Assembly: GCA_024277955.1 (NCBI GenBank)
Contig: JAJRUE010000153.1
Location: 1-13,731, forward strand
Origin: Alphaproteobacteria bacterium
GTDB taxonomy: Bacteria > Pseudomonadota > Alphaproteobacteria > Rhodobacterales > Rhodobacteraceae
Length of the DNA stretch: 13,731 nucleotides
Direction of reading: 5' to 3'
Positions 5,419 through 13,081 of this stretch are shown piece after piece. The notes beneath the pieces were generated by a model. It had not been told where the DNA came from and ran no database searches. It saw only the letters and a program-made list of their open reading frames with translations. The position numbers were made by a program, and so were the translations under genes. The number at the start of each line of letters is the position of its first letter. Positions within the stretch are counted from its first letter, which is position 1.

Positions 5419-6888
5419 TTATTCGAGGCCAAGCGCCACGAAACGCGGCTCGCCATCGCGGCGCACCAGCAACAGCAGCGACCTGCGCCCGGCGTCGCGC
5501 GCGGCCTGGATGCGCGCTTCCAGATCGGCCGGCGTCGAGACCCGCTGCTGCCCGGCTTCGGTGATCACGTCGCCCGCGCGCAGCCCCTTGTCATAGGCCT
5601 GGCTGTTTTCGTCGACATCCATCACCACCAGCCCTTCGGCGCTGTCGCCAAGGTTCAGCTGGCTGCGCAGCTCGTCGGTCATCTCGCTGAGCGTGAGGCC
5701 CAGGATCTGCGACTTTTGCGGCTCGGGCGCAGGGCCCTGCTGCGGACCGGACGGGCTGAGCGCGGCTTCGGCGTCCTCGCGCCGGCCCAGCGTCACCTTC
5801 AGCGTCCTGGTGCCGCCGTCGCGGAACACCACCACGCGCACGGTCTTGCCGACCTCGGCATTGCCGACGATGCGCACCAGTTCGCGGGTGTCGGTCACGT
5901 CGATACCGTCAAACGACAGGATCACGTCGCCCGCCTGCATACCGCCCTCCTTGGCCGGACCGTCGGGGACATCGGTGACCAGCGCGCCCCGGGCCTGGTC
6001 AAGACCGATGGCGTCGGCCACATCCTGGGTCACGTCCTGGATACGCACGCCCAGCCAGCCGCGGCGGGTTTCGCCAAACTGCTGCAGCTGGTCCACCACC
6101 CGGCTGACCACGTTCGAGGCCATGGAAAAGCCGATCCCGATCGAACCGCCGGTCGGCGACAGGATGGCGGTGTTCACGCCGATCACCTGGCCGTCCATGT
6201 TGAACAGAGGCCCGCCCGAGTTGCCGCGGTTGATCGCCGCGTCGGTCTGGATGAAGTCGTCATAGGTGCCCGAAAGTTCGCGGTTGCGCGCCGAAACGAT
6301 CCCGGCGGAAACCGAGAACCCCTGGCCCAGCGGGTTGCCCACCGCCAGCACCCAGTCGCCGACCCGCATCAGGTCACTGTCGCCGAAGCTGACAAAGGGC
6401 AGCGGTTCGTCGCTTTCGACCTTGAGCAGGGCGATGTCGGTCTTCTTGTCGGTGCCGACCACGGTCGCCGGCAGCTGCTTGCCCGAAAAGAACTCGATCA
6501 TGATCTTGTCGGAGCCGTCGATCACGTGGTTGTTGGTGACGATGAAGCCGTCTTCGGACACCACGAAACCCGAGCCCAGCGCCTGGCTGCGGCGCGGGCG
6601 CGCGGGGCCGTTCTGCTGATCGCGGAAGTTCTTGAACAGGTCTTCAAAGGGCGAACCTTCCGGCACGATCGGGCCGCCGTCGGCGGGGGCGGCGATGGTT
6701 GTGGTGGTGGTGATGTTCACCACCGCCGGGCTGACCTTTTCGGCGAGGTCCGCGAAACTGTCCGGGGCGCTTCGCGCCTGGAAGGCGAAGGTCTGGGCGA
6801 GCATCATCGCCAGTATCGCCACGAACGCAAAAAACGCCCGGCTGGGCGTTTCCTGTATCCTGGCGCGCGTTGTTACGTGAGTGTTCAC
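5419..6888 (-). CDS. degP: Periplasmic Do-family serine protease DegP/HtrA
   Basis: The 489-residue trypsin-like protease and chaperone degrades or holds misfolded envelope proteins. After a charged N-terminus a hydrophobic segment (AFFAFVAILAMMLAQTFAF, ~18-36) acts as signal peptide. The protease domain has the triad His121 (TNNHVI), Asp151 (TDIALLKV) and Ser224 (GNSGGPL). PDZ1 spans ~276-370 (WLGVRIQDV ... GGMQAGDVILSFDG) and PDZ2 ~395-489 (LGLTLSEM ... GLRAGDVITEAGQQ). I choose a GTG start at 6888 because AGGAGG sits five bases before it; an upstream TTG at 6903 would put the ribosome site inside the gene. It lies 220 bases beyond hflC, a common pairing, since HflKC and DegP both serve membrane and envelope quality control. 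DegQ and MucD naming is equally possible. Confidence 0.95.
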   Translation of the reverse strand: MNTHVTTRARIQETPSRAFFAFVAILAMMLAQTFAFQARSAPDSFADLAEKVSPAVVNITTTTTIAAPADGGPIVPEGSPFEDLFKNFRDQQNGPARPRRSQALGSGFVVSEDGFIVTNNHVIDGSDKIMIEFFSGKQLPATVVGTDKKTDIALLKVESDEPLPFVSFGDSDLMRVGDWVLAVGNPLGQGFSVSAGIVSARNRELSGTYDDFIQTDAAINRGNSGGPLFNMDGQVIGVNTAILSPTGGSIGIGFSMASNVVSRVVDQLQQFGETRRGWLGVRIQDVTQDVADAIGLDQARGALVTDVPDGPAKEGGMQAGDVILSFDGIDVTDTRELVRIVGNAEVGKTVRVVVFRDGGTRTLKVTLGRREDAEAALSPSGPQQGPAPEPQKSQILGLTLSEMTDELRSQLNLGDSAEGLVVMDVDENSQAYDKGLRAGDVITEAGQQRVSTPADLEARIQAARDAGRRSLLLLVRRDGEPRFVALGLE

Positions 6889-6893
6889 TGCAT

Positions 6894-6899
6894 CCTCCT
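6894..6899 (-). promoter_or_regulatory. Shine-Dalgarno AGGAGG fixing the degP GTG start
   Basis: AGGAGG on the minus strand is followed by ATGCA and then GTG (6888-6886), a five-base spacing. The ATG directly abutting the SD would give only ATG-CAG-TGA, whose stop overlaps the GTG, so it is not the gene start. Confidence 0.8.
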
Positions 6900-6952
6900 G
6901 CAATCGTTTGGCCCACCGCTGCGGCGCGCCATGGCTTCAAGTCGTTGGAATG

Positions 6953-6982
6953 ATAAATAGGCCCTATCCCGGCAAGCGCAAA
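6953..6982 (-). promoter_or_regulatory. Possible RpoH-type (heat-shock) promoter of degP
   Basis: On the minus strand TTTG (6982-6979), 17 bases, then CCTATTTAT (6961-6953). This differs by one base from the alphaproteobacterial heat-shock pattern CTTG-N17-CYTATNT as I remember it. It lies about 65 bases before the degP start and after the hflC terminator, so degP could be transcribed separately under stress. Confidence 0.35.
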
Positions 6983-7035
6983 CCCCGCCCCCGGATAATC
7001 AACAGGTTGTGAAGCAGACCGGCTGAAACCGGCGC

Positions 7036-7063
7036 AAAAGGGGCCGGCGCAGCGGCCGGCCCC
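7036..7063 (-). terminator. Hairpin terminator after hflC
   Basis: On the minus strand a stem GGGGCCGG/CCGGCCCC (7063-7056 with 7047-7040), loop of eight bases, is followed by TTTT (7039-7036). It sits about 45 bases beyond the hflC stop. The T-run is short, so partial read-through into degP is likely. Confidence 0.6.
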
Positions 7064-7108
7064 CTTGCATTTCAAAACCGGCGAACCCGATGCCGGCGCC
7101 ATGCCCCG

Positions 7109-7981
7109 TCAGTCGCGCGGCTGCGCATTCTTGAGGTAGTCGAAGAATTCGCTGTCGGGCGAGATCACCAGGGTGGAATTCGACGCCTTCAGCGATTTTT
7201 CATAGGCCGACAACGACCGGTAGAAGGCAAAGAATTCCTGGTCGCGGCCAAAGGCTTCGGCAAAGATGGCGTTGCGTTTCGCATCCGCTTCGCCGCGCAC
7301 GATATCGGCCTGTTTCTGGGCCGCTGACACGGTTTCGACCACGGTCCGGTCGGCCTGCGCACGCACCCGCTGGGCGGCTTCGTTACCGCGCGCGATCTCG
7401 TCGGCGGCCTCGCGTTCGCGTTCGGCGCGCATCCGTTCAAAGGTGGCGGCCATGTTCTGCTGCGGCAGGTCGGCCCGCTTGATGCGCACGTCGACGATTT
7501 CCACCCCCAGCGTCTGGGCGCGCGCCCGGGCCTGGTCGCGGATCTTGTTCATCAGCACCGCCCGGTCGGCGGACAACACCGCGCCGCTGTCGACGCTGCC
7601 AAGCACTTCGCGCACTTCGGCGTTCAGGATCCGTTCGAGACGCGGACGCGCCTTGGCGACCCCGCCGACGCCCACCGCCCGGCGGAACTGCACCGGATCG
7701 ACGATCCGCCAGCGCGCAAAGGCATCCACCACCAGCCGGCGATCGTCGGCCGGGGTGACTTCCAGCGGCTGAGTGTCCAGCGGCAGGATCCGGTCGTCGT
7801 ATTTCACGACTTCCTGGATCAGCGGGATCTTGAAGGCGAGACCCGGGTTTTCCTTGACGGTCACGACTTCGCCGAACTGCAGGACCAGCGCCTTTTCGCG
7901 TTCGTCCACGGTGAAGATCGATGAAAGCCCGGCGGCGATGACCACCGCGGCGATCGGCAGGATATAAGCTGTTTTACGCAT
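7109..7981 (-). CDS. hflC: Protease modulator HflC
   Basis: HflC (290 aa) is a stomatin/prohibitin (SPFH) protein that forms the HflKC complex around FtsH in the inner membrane and restrains or directs its proteolysis. One N-terminal membrane segment (AYILPIAAVVIAAGLSSIF, ~5-23) is followed by the SPFH start FTVDEREKALVLQFGEVV, LPLDTQPLEVTPADDRRLVVDAFARWRI, and VEIVDVRIKRADLPQQNM with FERMRAERERE. A charged Ala/Glu/Arg-rich coiled coil (~180-240) precedes FFAFYRSLSAYEKSL and the C-terminal LVISPDSEFFDYL. The ATG at 7981 lies two bases after the hflK stop, with AGGGGA ahead of it inside hflK: one operon with coupled expression. Confidence 0.96.
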   Translation of the reverse strand: MRKTAYILPIAAVVIAAGLSSIFTVDEREKALVLQFGEVVTVKENPGLAFKIPLIQEVVKYDDRILPLDTQPLEVTPADDRRLVVDAFARWRIVDPVQFRRAVGVGGVAKARPRLERILNAEVREVLGSVDSGAVLSADRAVLMNKIRDQARARAQTLGVEIVDVRIKRADLPQQNMAATFERMRAEREREAADEIARGNEAAQRVRAQADRTVVETVSAAQKQADIVRGEADAKRNAIFAEAFGRDQEFFAFYRSLSAYEKSLKASNSTLVISPDSEFFDYLKNAQPRD

Positions 7982-7983
7982 GA

Positions 7984-9117
7984 TCAGTTCCCCTGCCCGG
8001 CTGTCGTGTTGCGCCGCAATTCGTTCAGCGGCAGGTAAGGCACGATGCCCTGCGAGCCTTCGGCCGACTGGTCGATGATGATCTTGTCGACGTTGCCCAG
8101 CACCCGTTCCATGGTTTCCAGATACAGCCGCTTGCGCGTCACTTCCGGCGCCTTGGCGTATTCGTCATAGACCGAGATGAAGCGCGCCGCCTCGCCTTCG
8201 GCCTGGTTGACCACCTGAGCACGATAGCCTTCGGCCTGCTCGATCAGCTGGGCCGCCTGGCCACGGGCTTCGGCCACGACCTTGTTGGCGTAGGCGTCGG
8301 CCCTTTTCTGCAAGGTGTCGCGGGTCTGTTCAGCCGCCTGCACCTGGCGGAAGGCGTCGATCACTTCGCGCGGCGGGTCGGCCTTGTCGAAGTTCACGCG
8401 CACGATGTTGACGCCGCTTTCATAGCCGTCCAGCGTCTGCTGGATCAGATCCTTGAGCTCCTGGGCGATCACGCCCCGGTCGCGGTTCAGGATCGGCGCC
8501 AGCCTGGAGCGCGCGATGATTTCGCGCATCGCCGATTCCGACACCGCCCGGATGGTTTCGCGCGGCTCGGCCAGGTTGAACAGGAACAGTTTTGGATCGG
8601 AAATGTTCCAGATCACCTGAAAGTCGATGTCGACGATGTTTTCGTCGCCGGTCAGCATCAGGCCTTCGTCGGCGCCAACGCCGATGTCTTCCTTGTTTTC
8701 CAGCGTCACCGGCAGGATTTCCTTGGTGACCACCGGCCAGGGGGCAAAGTTCAGACCCTCGGTACCGGTGTCGTAATACTTGCCGAACAGCAGTTCGACC
8801 GACTGTTCCGACGTGTCCACCCGGTAAAACGAGGCGAACACCCACAGCGCCACGATCGCCAGCAGGCCCAGCCCGATGGTGCCGCGCCCGAACTGCGGGC
8901 CGCCCTTGCCGCCGCCCTTGCCGGAACCGCCGCCGCCGCCCATCAGCACGCGCAGCTGTTCCTGGCCCTTCTTCACGATCTGGTCGATATCGGGGATCTG
9001 CGGTTCGGGTGGGCGTCGCCCTCCGCGATCGTCGCCGCCCCGGTCGCCGCGGTCATCGCCACCGCCGCCGCCCCTGTTTCCTCCGCCGCCCCAGGGGCCG
9101 CCCGTGTTATTGGCCAT
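7984..9117 (-). CDS. hflK: FtsH protease activity modulator HflK
   Basis: HflK (377 aa) is the partner of HflC in the HflKC complex that surrounds FtsH at the inner membrane. Residues 1-35 form a cytoplasmic tail very rich in Gly, Asp and Arg, and a second Gly/Lys stretch follows at 60-73. The single membrane helix is about 79-98 (GTIGLGLLAIVALWVFASFY). Then comes the SPFH domain: VDTSEQSVELLFGKYYDTGTEGLNF, LTGDENIVDIDFQVIW, AMREIIARSRLAPILNRDRG, and a coiled coil containing RGQAAQLIEQAEGYRAQVVNQAEGEAARF. The C-terminus has the family features VDKIIID and VPYLPLNEL. MANNTGG at 9117 is preferred over a TTG seven codons upstream; AGAGGAAA provides a ribosome site. gor ends 60 bases upstream without a terminator, so co-transcription is likely. 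Confidence 0.96.
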   Translation of the reverse strand: MANNTGGPWGGGGNRGGGGGDDRGDRGGDDRGGRRPPEPQIPDIDQIVKKGQEQLRVLMGGGGGSGKGGGKGGPQFGRGTIGLGLLAIVALWVFASFYRVDTSEQSVELLFGKYYDTGTEGLNFAPWPVVTKEILPVTLENKEDIGVGADEGLMLTGDENIVDIDFQVIWNISDPKLFLFNLAEPRETIRAVSESAMREIIARSRLAPILNRDRGVIAQELKDLIQQTLDGYESGVNIVRVNFDKADPPREVIDAFRQVQAAEQTRDTLQKRADAYANKVVAEARGQAAQLIEQAEGYRAQVVNQAEGEAARFISVYDEYAKAPEVTRKRLYLETMERVLGNVDKIIIDQSAEGSQGIVPYLPLNELRRNTTAGQGN

Positions 9118-9177
9118 CTTGGCACTTTCCTCTCGCAAACATTGCTTCGTCTCTACCTGTGCATTTCCCCGGCGAAA

Positions 9178-10533
9178 TCAAGCCGTGCGCACCGGTGTTT
9201 TCATTAGCACGATTTCTTCGGCCATTGTCGGGTGAACTGCAACCGTCTGGTCGAAATCTTCCTTGGTCGCGCCCATCTTGATCGCCACCGCCACCATCTG
9301 GATCATTTCCGCCGCCCCGGGCGAGATGATGTGACAACCAAGGATCTTGCGCGATTCGGCGCAAACGATCAACTTGAACAGCACCCGTTCCTTGCGGTCG
9401 ATGAACGAAGACTGCATCGGCCGAAAGGCGGCGGAATAGATTTCGATCGGGCGTTCGTCACGGGCCTGTTCTTCGGTCATGCCGATCGAGGCGTATTCCG
9501 GCTGGGTGAACACCGCCGACGCCACCAGCGAATGATCCACCTTGGTCGGGTTGCCGTTGAAGACGGTTTCCACAAAGGCCGCGCCTTCGCGGATCGCCAC
9601 CGGGGTCAGGTTGATCCGGTCGGTCACATCGCCCACCGCATAGATCGACGGCACCGAGGTCTGGGAATAGTCGTCCACGATGATCTGCCCCCAGCGCCCC
9701 AGCTTGACGCCGGCCTCCCGCAGGCCCAGCCCGGCGGTGTTGGGCTTGCGCCCGGTGGCGTAGACCACCGCATCAAAGGTCGCTTCGCGCCCGTCGGTGG
9801 CCTTGACCCAGATGCCGTCTTCGCGCCGCTCCATACGTTCCACATCGGTGCCCACATGCAGCTCGATGCCGCGGTTCTGGATCAGCTCGGCCACATGGCC
9901 GCGGGCTTCGTCGTCAAAGCCGCGCAGCACCTGTGCGCCGCGGTAATATTGCGAGGTTTCGACCCCCAGCCCGTTCAGGATGCAGGCGAATTCGCAGGCG
10001 ATATAGCCGCCGCCGACGATCAGCGCGCGCCTGGGCAGCTCGTCCATCAGAAAGACATCGTTCGAGCTCCAGGCCAGCTCGCCGCCGGGCACTTCGGGCA
10101 TGTAGGGCTGGCCGCCGGTGGCGATCAGGATATGGCTGGCGGTAAAGCGCCGCCCGTCGGCCAGTTCGACCGTATGGGCGTCCTTCAGCACCGCCCGCTG
10201 GTCGAATATCTCGGCCCCGGCGCGCGCCAGGTTGGTGCGGTAGATGCCTTCCAGCCGGTCCAGTTCGCCATGCAGCCGGGCGCGGAACCGCGGCCAGTCG
10301 AAGTCGCCCAGATCGATGTTCCAGCCGTATTCGCGCGCATCCTCGGCGGCGGTGGAATAGCCCGAGGCAAAGACCATCAGCTTTTTCGGCACACAGCCGC
10401 GGATCACGCAGGTGCCGCCCATGCGGTATTCTTCGGCCAGGCCGACCCGGGCGCCGGTTTCGGCGGCCACGCGCCCGGCGCGCACCCCGCCCGAGCCGCC
10501 GCCAATAACAAAAAGATCATAGTCGAAAGGCAT
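9178..10533 (-). CDS. gor: Glutathione-disulfide reductase
   Basis: This FAD enzyme (451 aa) reduces glutathione disulfide with NADPH in the cytoplasm. The N-terminal FAD fold starts YDLFVIGGGSGGVRAGR. The redox disulfide is Cys42-Cys47 in GGTCVIRGCVPKK. The second Rossmann fold IVGGGYIACEFA is followed by YYRGAQVLR, whose two arginines six residues apart match the NADPH-phosphate-binding pair of E. coli Gor, favouring NADPH over NADH. IYAVGDVTDRINLTPVAIREG contributes the second FAD contact. The dimer-interface active site is VHPTMAEE near the C-terminus. The ATG at 10533 has AAGGAA six bases upstream. It lies 150 bases after rpiA and 60 before hflK, all on one strand. Trypanothione and mycothione reductases share this scaffold, but the glutathione type fits best. 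Confidence 0.95.
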   Translation of the reverse strand: MPFDYDLFVIGGGSGGVRAGRVAAETGARVGLAEEYRMGGTCVIRGCVPKKLMVFASGYSTAAEDAREYGWNIDLGDFDWPRFRARLHGELDRLEGIYRTNLARAGAEIFDQRAVLKDAHTVELADGRRFTASHILIATGGQPYMPEVPGGELAWSSNDVFLMDELPRRALIVGGGYIACEFACILNGLGVETSQYYRGAQVLRGFDDEARGHVAELIQNRGIELHVGTDVERMERREDGIWVKATDGREATFDAVVYATGRKPNTAGLGLREAGVKLGRWGQIIVDDYSQTSVPSIYAVGDVTDRINLTPVAIREGAAFVETVFNGNPTKVDHSLVASAVFTQPEYASIGMTEEQARDERPIEIYSAAFRPMQSSFIDRKERVLFKLIVCAESRKILGCHIISPGAAEMIQMVAVAIKMGATKEDFDQTVAVHPTMAEEIVLMKTPVRTA

Positions 10534-10601
10534 GTCTGTTCCTTGTTCGTCTGGTCTGTCCGGCCCGGTCATTCTGGCCCGGCTAGCCTTGTTTGCGTCG
10601 T

Positions 10602-10628
10602 CTGCCTCGCCTGCCTCGCCTGCCCCGT
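10602..10628. repeat. Short 9-base tandem repeat in the rpiA-gor gap
   Basis: CTGCCTCGC occurs twice in tandem (10602-10619), followed by a third degenerate unit CTGCCCCGT (10620-10628). It lies in the 150-base gap between rpiA and gor, which is otherwise a GC-rich leader. Probably replication slippage in GC-rich sequence; no function proposed. Confidence 0.6.
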
Positions 10629-10683
10629 CCGGCCGGCCCCGCCCGCCCGTTTTCCCGCCGATCCGCCGTCGGCGGCGGGCGCA

Positions 10684-11487
10684 TCAGGCCTGGGGATCGC
10701 GAAAGATGTTGTCGTCGCCGCCGTCGGCGGTCGCGGCGGGGTCGGCGTCGCCGGGGGCCGGCGCCTGGGCGGTCGGGTCGATCACCTCGACCGAGCCGTC
10801 GCTGTAGCCCACCACCACCGCGTCGCAAATATCGATGAACAAGCCGTTTTCCACCACGCCCGGGATCTGGTTCAGCACCATCGACAAACGCCGGGGGTTG
10901 TCGATTTCGCCCAGGTGAAGGTCCAGGATGTGATTGCCTTCGTCGGTGACAAAGGGCCGGTCGGCGTTCATCCGCAGCCGGGTTTCATGGCTGGGCGCGC
11001 CAAGACTGACCAGCATTTCCTCGACCAGCGCCTTGGTCGCCTGCCAGCCGAAGGGGATCACTTCGAGCGGCAGCGGAAAGGCGCCCAGTTTGGCCACCCG
11101 CTTGGAATTGTCGGTGATCACCACCATCCGGTCCGATGCGGTGGCGACGATCTTTTCCTGCAGATGCGCCCCGCCGCCGCCCTTGATCAGCGTCAGATCG
11201 GCGTCGAATTCGTCGGCCCCGTCGATGGTCAGGTCCAGCCAGCGGGCGTCTTCCAGGGTGACCACCTTGATGCCCACGTCGCGAGCCAGTTCGGCGGTGC
11301 GCGTCGAGGTCGGCACACCGGTGATGCGCAGCCCCTCCTGGCGCACCCGCTGGCCCAGGCACTTGACCAGCCAGGCGGCGGTCGACCCGGTGCCCAGGCC
11401 GACCTTCATGCCGTCTTCGACCATCTCGCCGGCGCGTTTGGCGGCAACGTATTTCGCGGTGTCGATCGGGGACAGGTTTTCGGTCAT
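10684..11487 (-). CDS. rpiA: Ribose-5-phosphate isomerase A
   Basis: RpiA (267 aa) interconverts ribose 5-phosphate and ribulose 5-phosphate in the pentose phosphate pathway. GLGTGSTA near residue 30-37 is the phosphate-binding loop. IDGADEFDADLTLIKGGGG and LQEKIVA supply Asp88, Asp91, Lys101 and Glu110, spaced exactly as E. coli Asp81, Asp84, Lys94 and Glu103. The later segment GNHILDLHLGEIDNPRRL ... IPGVVENGLFIDICDAVVVG is also typical. About 35 residues beyond the usual end form an Ala/Pro/Asp-rich, probably disordered tail (AQAPAPGDADPAATADGGDD), which makes the protein longer than the E. coli enzyme. The ATG at 11487 begins the conserved region; the frame stays open upstream but without family sequence. 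Divergent from sdaA, upstream of gor. Confidence 0.96.
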   Translation of the reverse strand: MTENLSPIDTAKYVAAKRAGEMVEDGMKVGLGTGSTAAWLVKCLGQRVRQEGLRITGVPTSTRTAELARDVGIKVVTLEDARWLDLTIDGADEFDADLTLIKGGGGAHLQEKIVATASDRMVVITDNSKRVAKLGAFPLPLEVIPFGWQATKALVEEMLVSLGAPSHETRLRMNADRPFVTDEGNHILDLHLGEIDNPRRLSMVLNQIPGVVENGLFIDICDAVVVGYSDGSVEVIDPTAQAPAPGDADPAATADGGDDNIFRDPQA

Positions 11488-11515
11488 GGCAGCGACTCCG
11501 GTTGGCTTCGCCCGC

Positions 11516-11521
11516 CTTATA
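11516..11521 (-). promoter_or_regulatory. Candidate -10 box for rpiA
   Basis: TATAAG on the minus strand sits about 28 bases before the rpiA start, a good distance for a short leader. No convincing -35 hexamer lies 16-18 bases further upstream. Confidence 0.3.
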
Positions 11522-11593
11522 GGAAAACTGCGCCGCCGGTGCGAGAGGCGATTTTGCCGCCCTGACGCGCCCCGGCAGCGCCGCCCCGCCGCC

Positions 11594-11611
11594 GCCGATT
11601 GCGCAATCGGC
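11594..11611. promoter_or_regulatory. 18-bp perfect palindrome between rpiA and sdaA
   Basis: GCCGATTGCGCAATCGGC reads the same on both strands. It is central in the 200-base divergent gap, 107 bases from the rpiA start and 77 bases from the sdaA start. A gapless palindrome is poor as a terminator and better suited to a dimeric repressor or activator. The binding protein is unknown. Confidence 0.4.
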
Positions 11612-11687
11612 CCGCCGAGGGTCGCTTTTGTCATTGCCTTGCGCCGCGCCTTGGCGCAGATCGAAGGAAACAACAGGGCGCGCGCGA

Positions 11688-13061
11688 ATGTTCCTATCGG
11701 TTTTCGACATGTTCAAGGTAGGCATCGGCCCGTCGTCTTCGCACACGATGGGGCCGATGGTCGCGGCGGCGCGGTTCCTGGCGGAACTGCGCGCCTCGCC
11801 CTTCCGCCCGCATGGGCTGCGCGCCTCGCTGCACGGCTCGCTGGCCTTCACCGGCATCGGCCACGCCACCGACCGGGCGGTGATCCTCGGGCTGGCCGGG
11901 TTCGAGCCGGAAAACTACCAGCGCGACCGGGCCGACACGGCGATGCGCGAAATCGCCGAAACCTGCCGCGTGTCGCCCCCGGGGCTGGGCGAGCTGGTGT
12001 TCGATCCCGGCCGCGACATCCGCTTTGACCGGGGCCAGCCGCTGCCCGGCCACGCCAACGGGCTGATCCTGATGGCCACCGACAGCCAGGGCGACGTGAT
12101 CGCGCAGGAAACCTACTATTCGATCGGCGGGGGCTTCGTGCTGAGCGCCGACGAACTGGCCGCCGGCAAGGACACCGACGAAGGCCCGCCGGTGCCCTAC
12201 CCGTTCCATTCGTCGGCCCAGATGCTCGACATGTGCCGCGACACCGGCAAGACCATCGCCGGGCTGAAACGCGCCAACGAACTCAGCCGGATGCCGGCGC
12301 AGCGGCTGGACGAGGGGCTCGCACACGTATGGCAGGTGATGTCGCGCTGCATCGACATCGGCCTGGCCGGCGAAGGCCGCCTGCCCGGCGGGCTGGGGGT
12401 CGGCCGCCGGGCGCGCGCGATCCACCAGGCGCTGCTGGCCGAACGCGGCATGAACCTGAACGCGCCGCACACGATCAACGACTGGATCGGCGTCTACGCC
12501 ATGGCGGTCAACGAAGAAAACGCCGCCGGGGGCCAGATCGTCACCGCCCCCACCAACGGTGCTGCCGGGGTGATCCCGGCCACCATCCGCTACTGGCTGG
12601 ACCACGTTCCCGGCGCCGCCCCCTCGCAGGTGGCGGACTTCCTGCTGACGGCGGCGGCGATCGGCGGGCTGATCAAGCACAACGCCTCGATCTCGGGCGC
12701 CGAAGCGGGCTGCCAGGCCGAGGTCGGCTCAGCCTCGGCGATGGCCGCGGCGGGGCTGGCGGCGGTGCTGGGGGGCACGCCGGAACAGGTGGAAAACGCC
12801 GCCGAGATCGCGCTGGAACACCACCTGGGCATGACCTGCGACCCGATCAAGGGGCTGGTGCAGGTGCCCTGTATCGAGCGCAACGCATTGGGCGCGATCA
12901 AGGCGGTGTCGGCCGCCTCGCTGGCCATGCGCGGCGACGGCACTCACCTGGTGCCACTGGACGCGGCCATCGAAACCATGCGCCAGACCGGCCAGGACAT
13001 GCACGGCCACTACAAGGAAACCTCGCTCGGCGGGCTGGCGGTCAACGTCCCCAACTGCTGA
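11688..13061 (+). CDS. sdaA: L-serine ammonia-lyase, iron-sulfur dependent
   Basis: This single-chain (457 aa) enzyme deaminates L-serine to pyruvate and ammonia using a [4Fe-4S] cluster. The N-terminal beta domain carries SVFDMFKVGIGPSSSHTMGP, the family signature. The catalytic alpha domain has VTAPTNGAAGVIPA, IKHNASISGAEAGCQAEVGSASAMAAAGL and LGMTCDPIKGLVQVPCIERN. Cys342, Cys384 and Cys395 are cluster ligands; the last residue is Cys457, matching the tail-in-mouth arrangement known for the Legionella enzyme, where the C-terminal Cys is the fourth ligand. The ATG at 11688 is chosen because the family starts there; AGGG about nine bases upstream is a modest ribosome site. A TTG 20 codons upstream is unlikely. 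Divergent from rpiA; a repeat element follows the stop by 20 bases. Confidence 0.97.
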   Translation: MFLSVFDMFKVGIGPSSSHTMGPMVAAARFLAELRASPFRPHGLRASLHGSLAFTGIGHATDRAVILGLAGFEPENYQRDRADTAMREIAETCRVSPPGLGELVFDPGRDIRFDRGQPLPGHANGLILMATDSQGDVIAQETYYSIGGGFVLSADELAAGKDTDEGPPVPYPFHSSAQMLDMCRDTGKTIAGLKRANELSRMPAQRLDEGLAHVWQVMSRCIDIGLAGEGRLPGGLGVGRRARAIHQALLAERGMNLNAPHTINDWIGVYAMAVNEENAAGGQIVTAPTNGAAGVIPATIRYWLDHVPGAAPSQVADFLLTAAAIGGLIKHNASISGAEAGCQAEVGSASAMAAAGLAAVLGGTPEQVENAAEIALEHHLGMTCDPIKGLVQVPCIERNALGAIKAVSAASLAMRGDGTHLVPLDAAIETMRQTGQDMHGHYKETSLGGLAVNVPNC

Positions 13062-13081
13062 AGCCCGCCCGGCATCCCCCC

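Noticed and set aside
6886..6893. A two-codon upstream ORF ATG-CAG-TGA overlapping the degP GTG start
   Set aside because: The ATG abuts the AGGAGG with no spacer, so ribosomes would hardly use it; the GTG at five-base spacing explains the site better.
6932..6938. CTTGAAG on the minus strand upstream of degP as a heat-shock -35
   Set aside because: No matching -10 lies at the right distance downstream; the TTTG-N17-CCTATTTAT pair further upstream fits better.
5401..6960. 519-codon plus-strand open frame opposite degP
   Set aside because: Antisense shadow of degP, which has a full catalytic triad and two PDZ domains.
10661..10680. CCGCC-GTC-GGCGG hairpin just after rpiA as a terminator
   Set aside because: Short stem and no T-run on the minus strand; such hairpins arise by chance at this GC content.
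9232..11565. Very long plus-strand open frame (777 codons) opposite gor and rpiA
   Set aside because: It spans two unrelated minus-strand genes and their gap, has no recognisable domain and has the His/Gln/Gly-rich look of an antisense shadow.
11640..11658. Hairpin TGCGCC/GGCGCA in the sdaA leader as a riboswitch or attenuator
   Set aside because: A single six-base stem with no terminator or recognisable aptamer; not enough to support a regulatory RNA.
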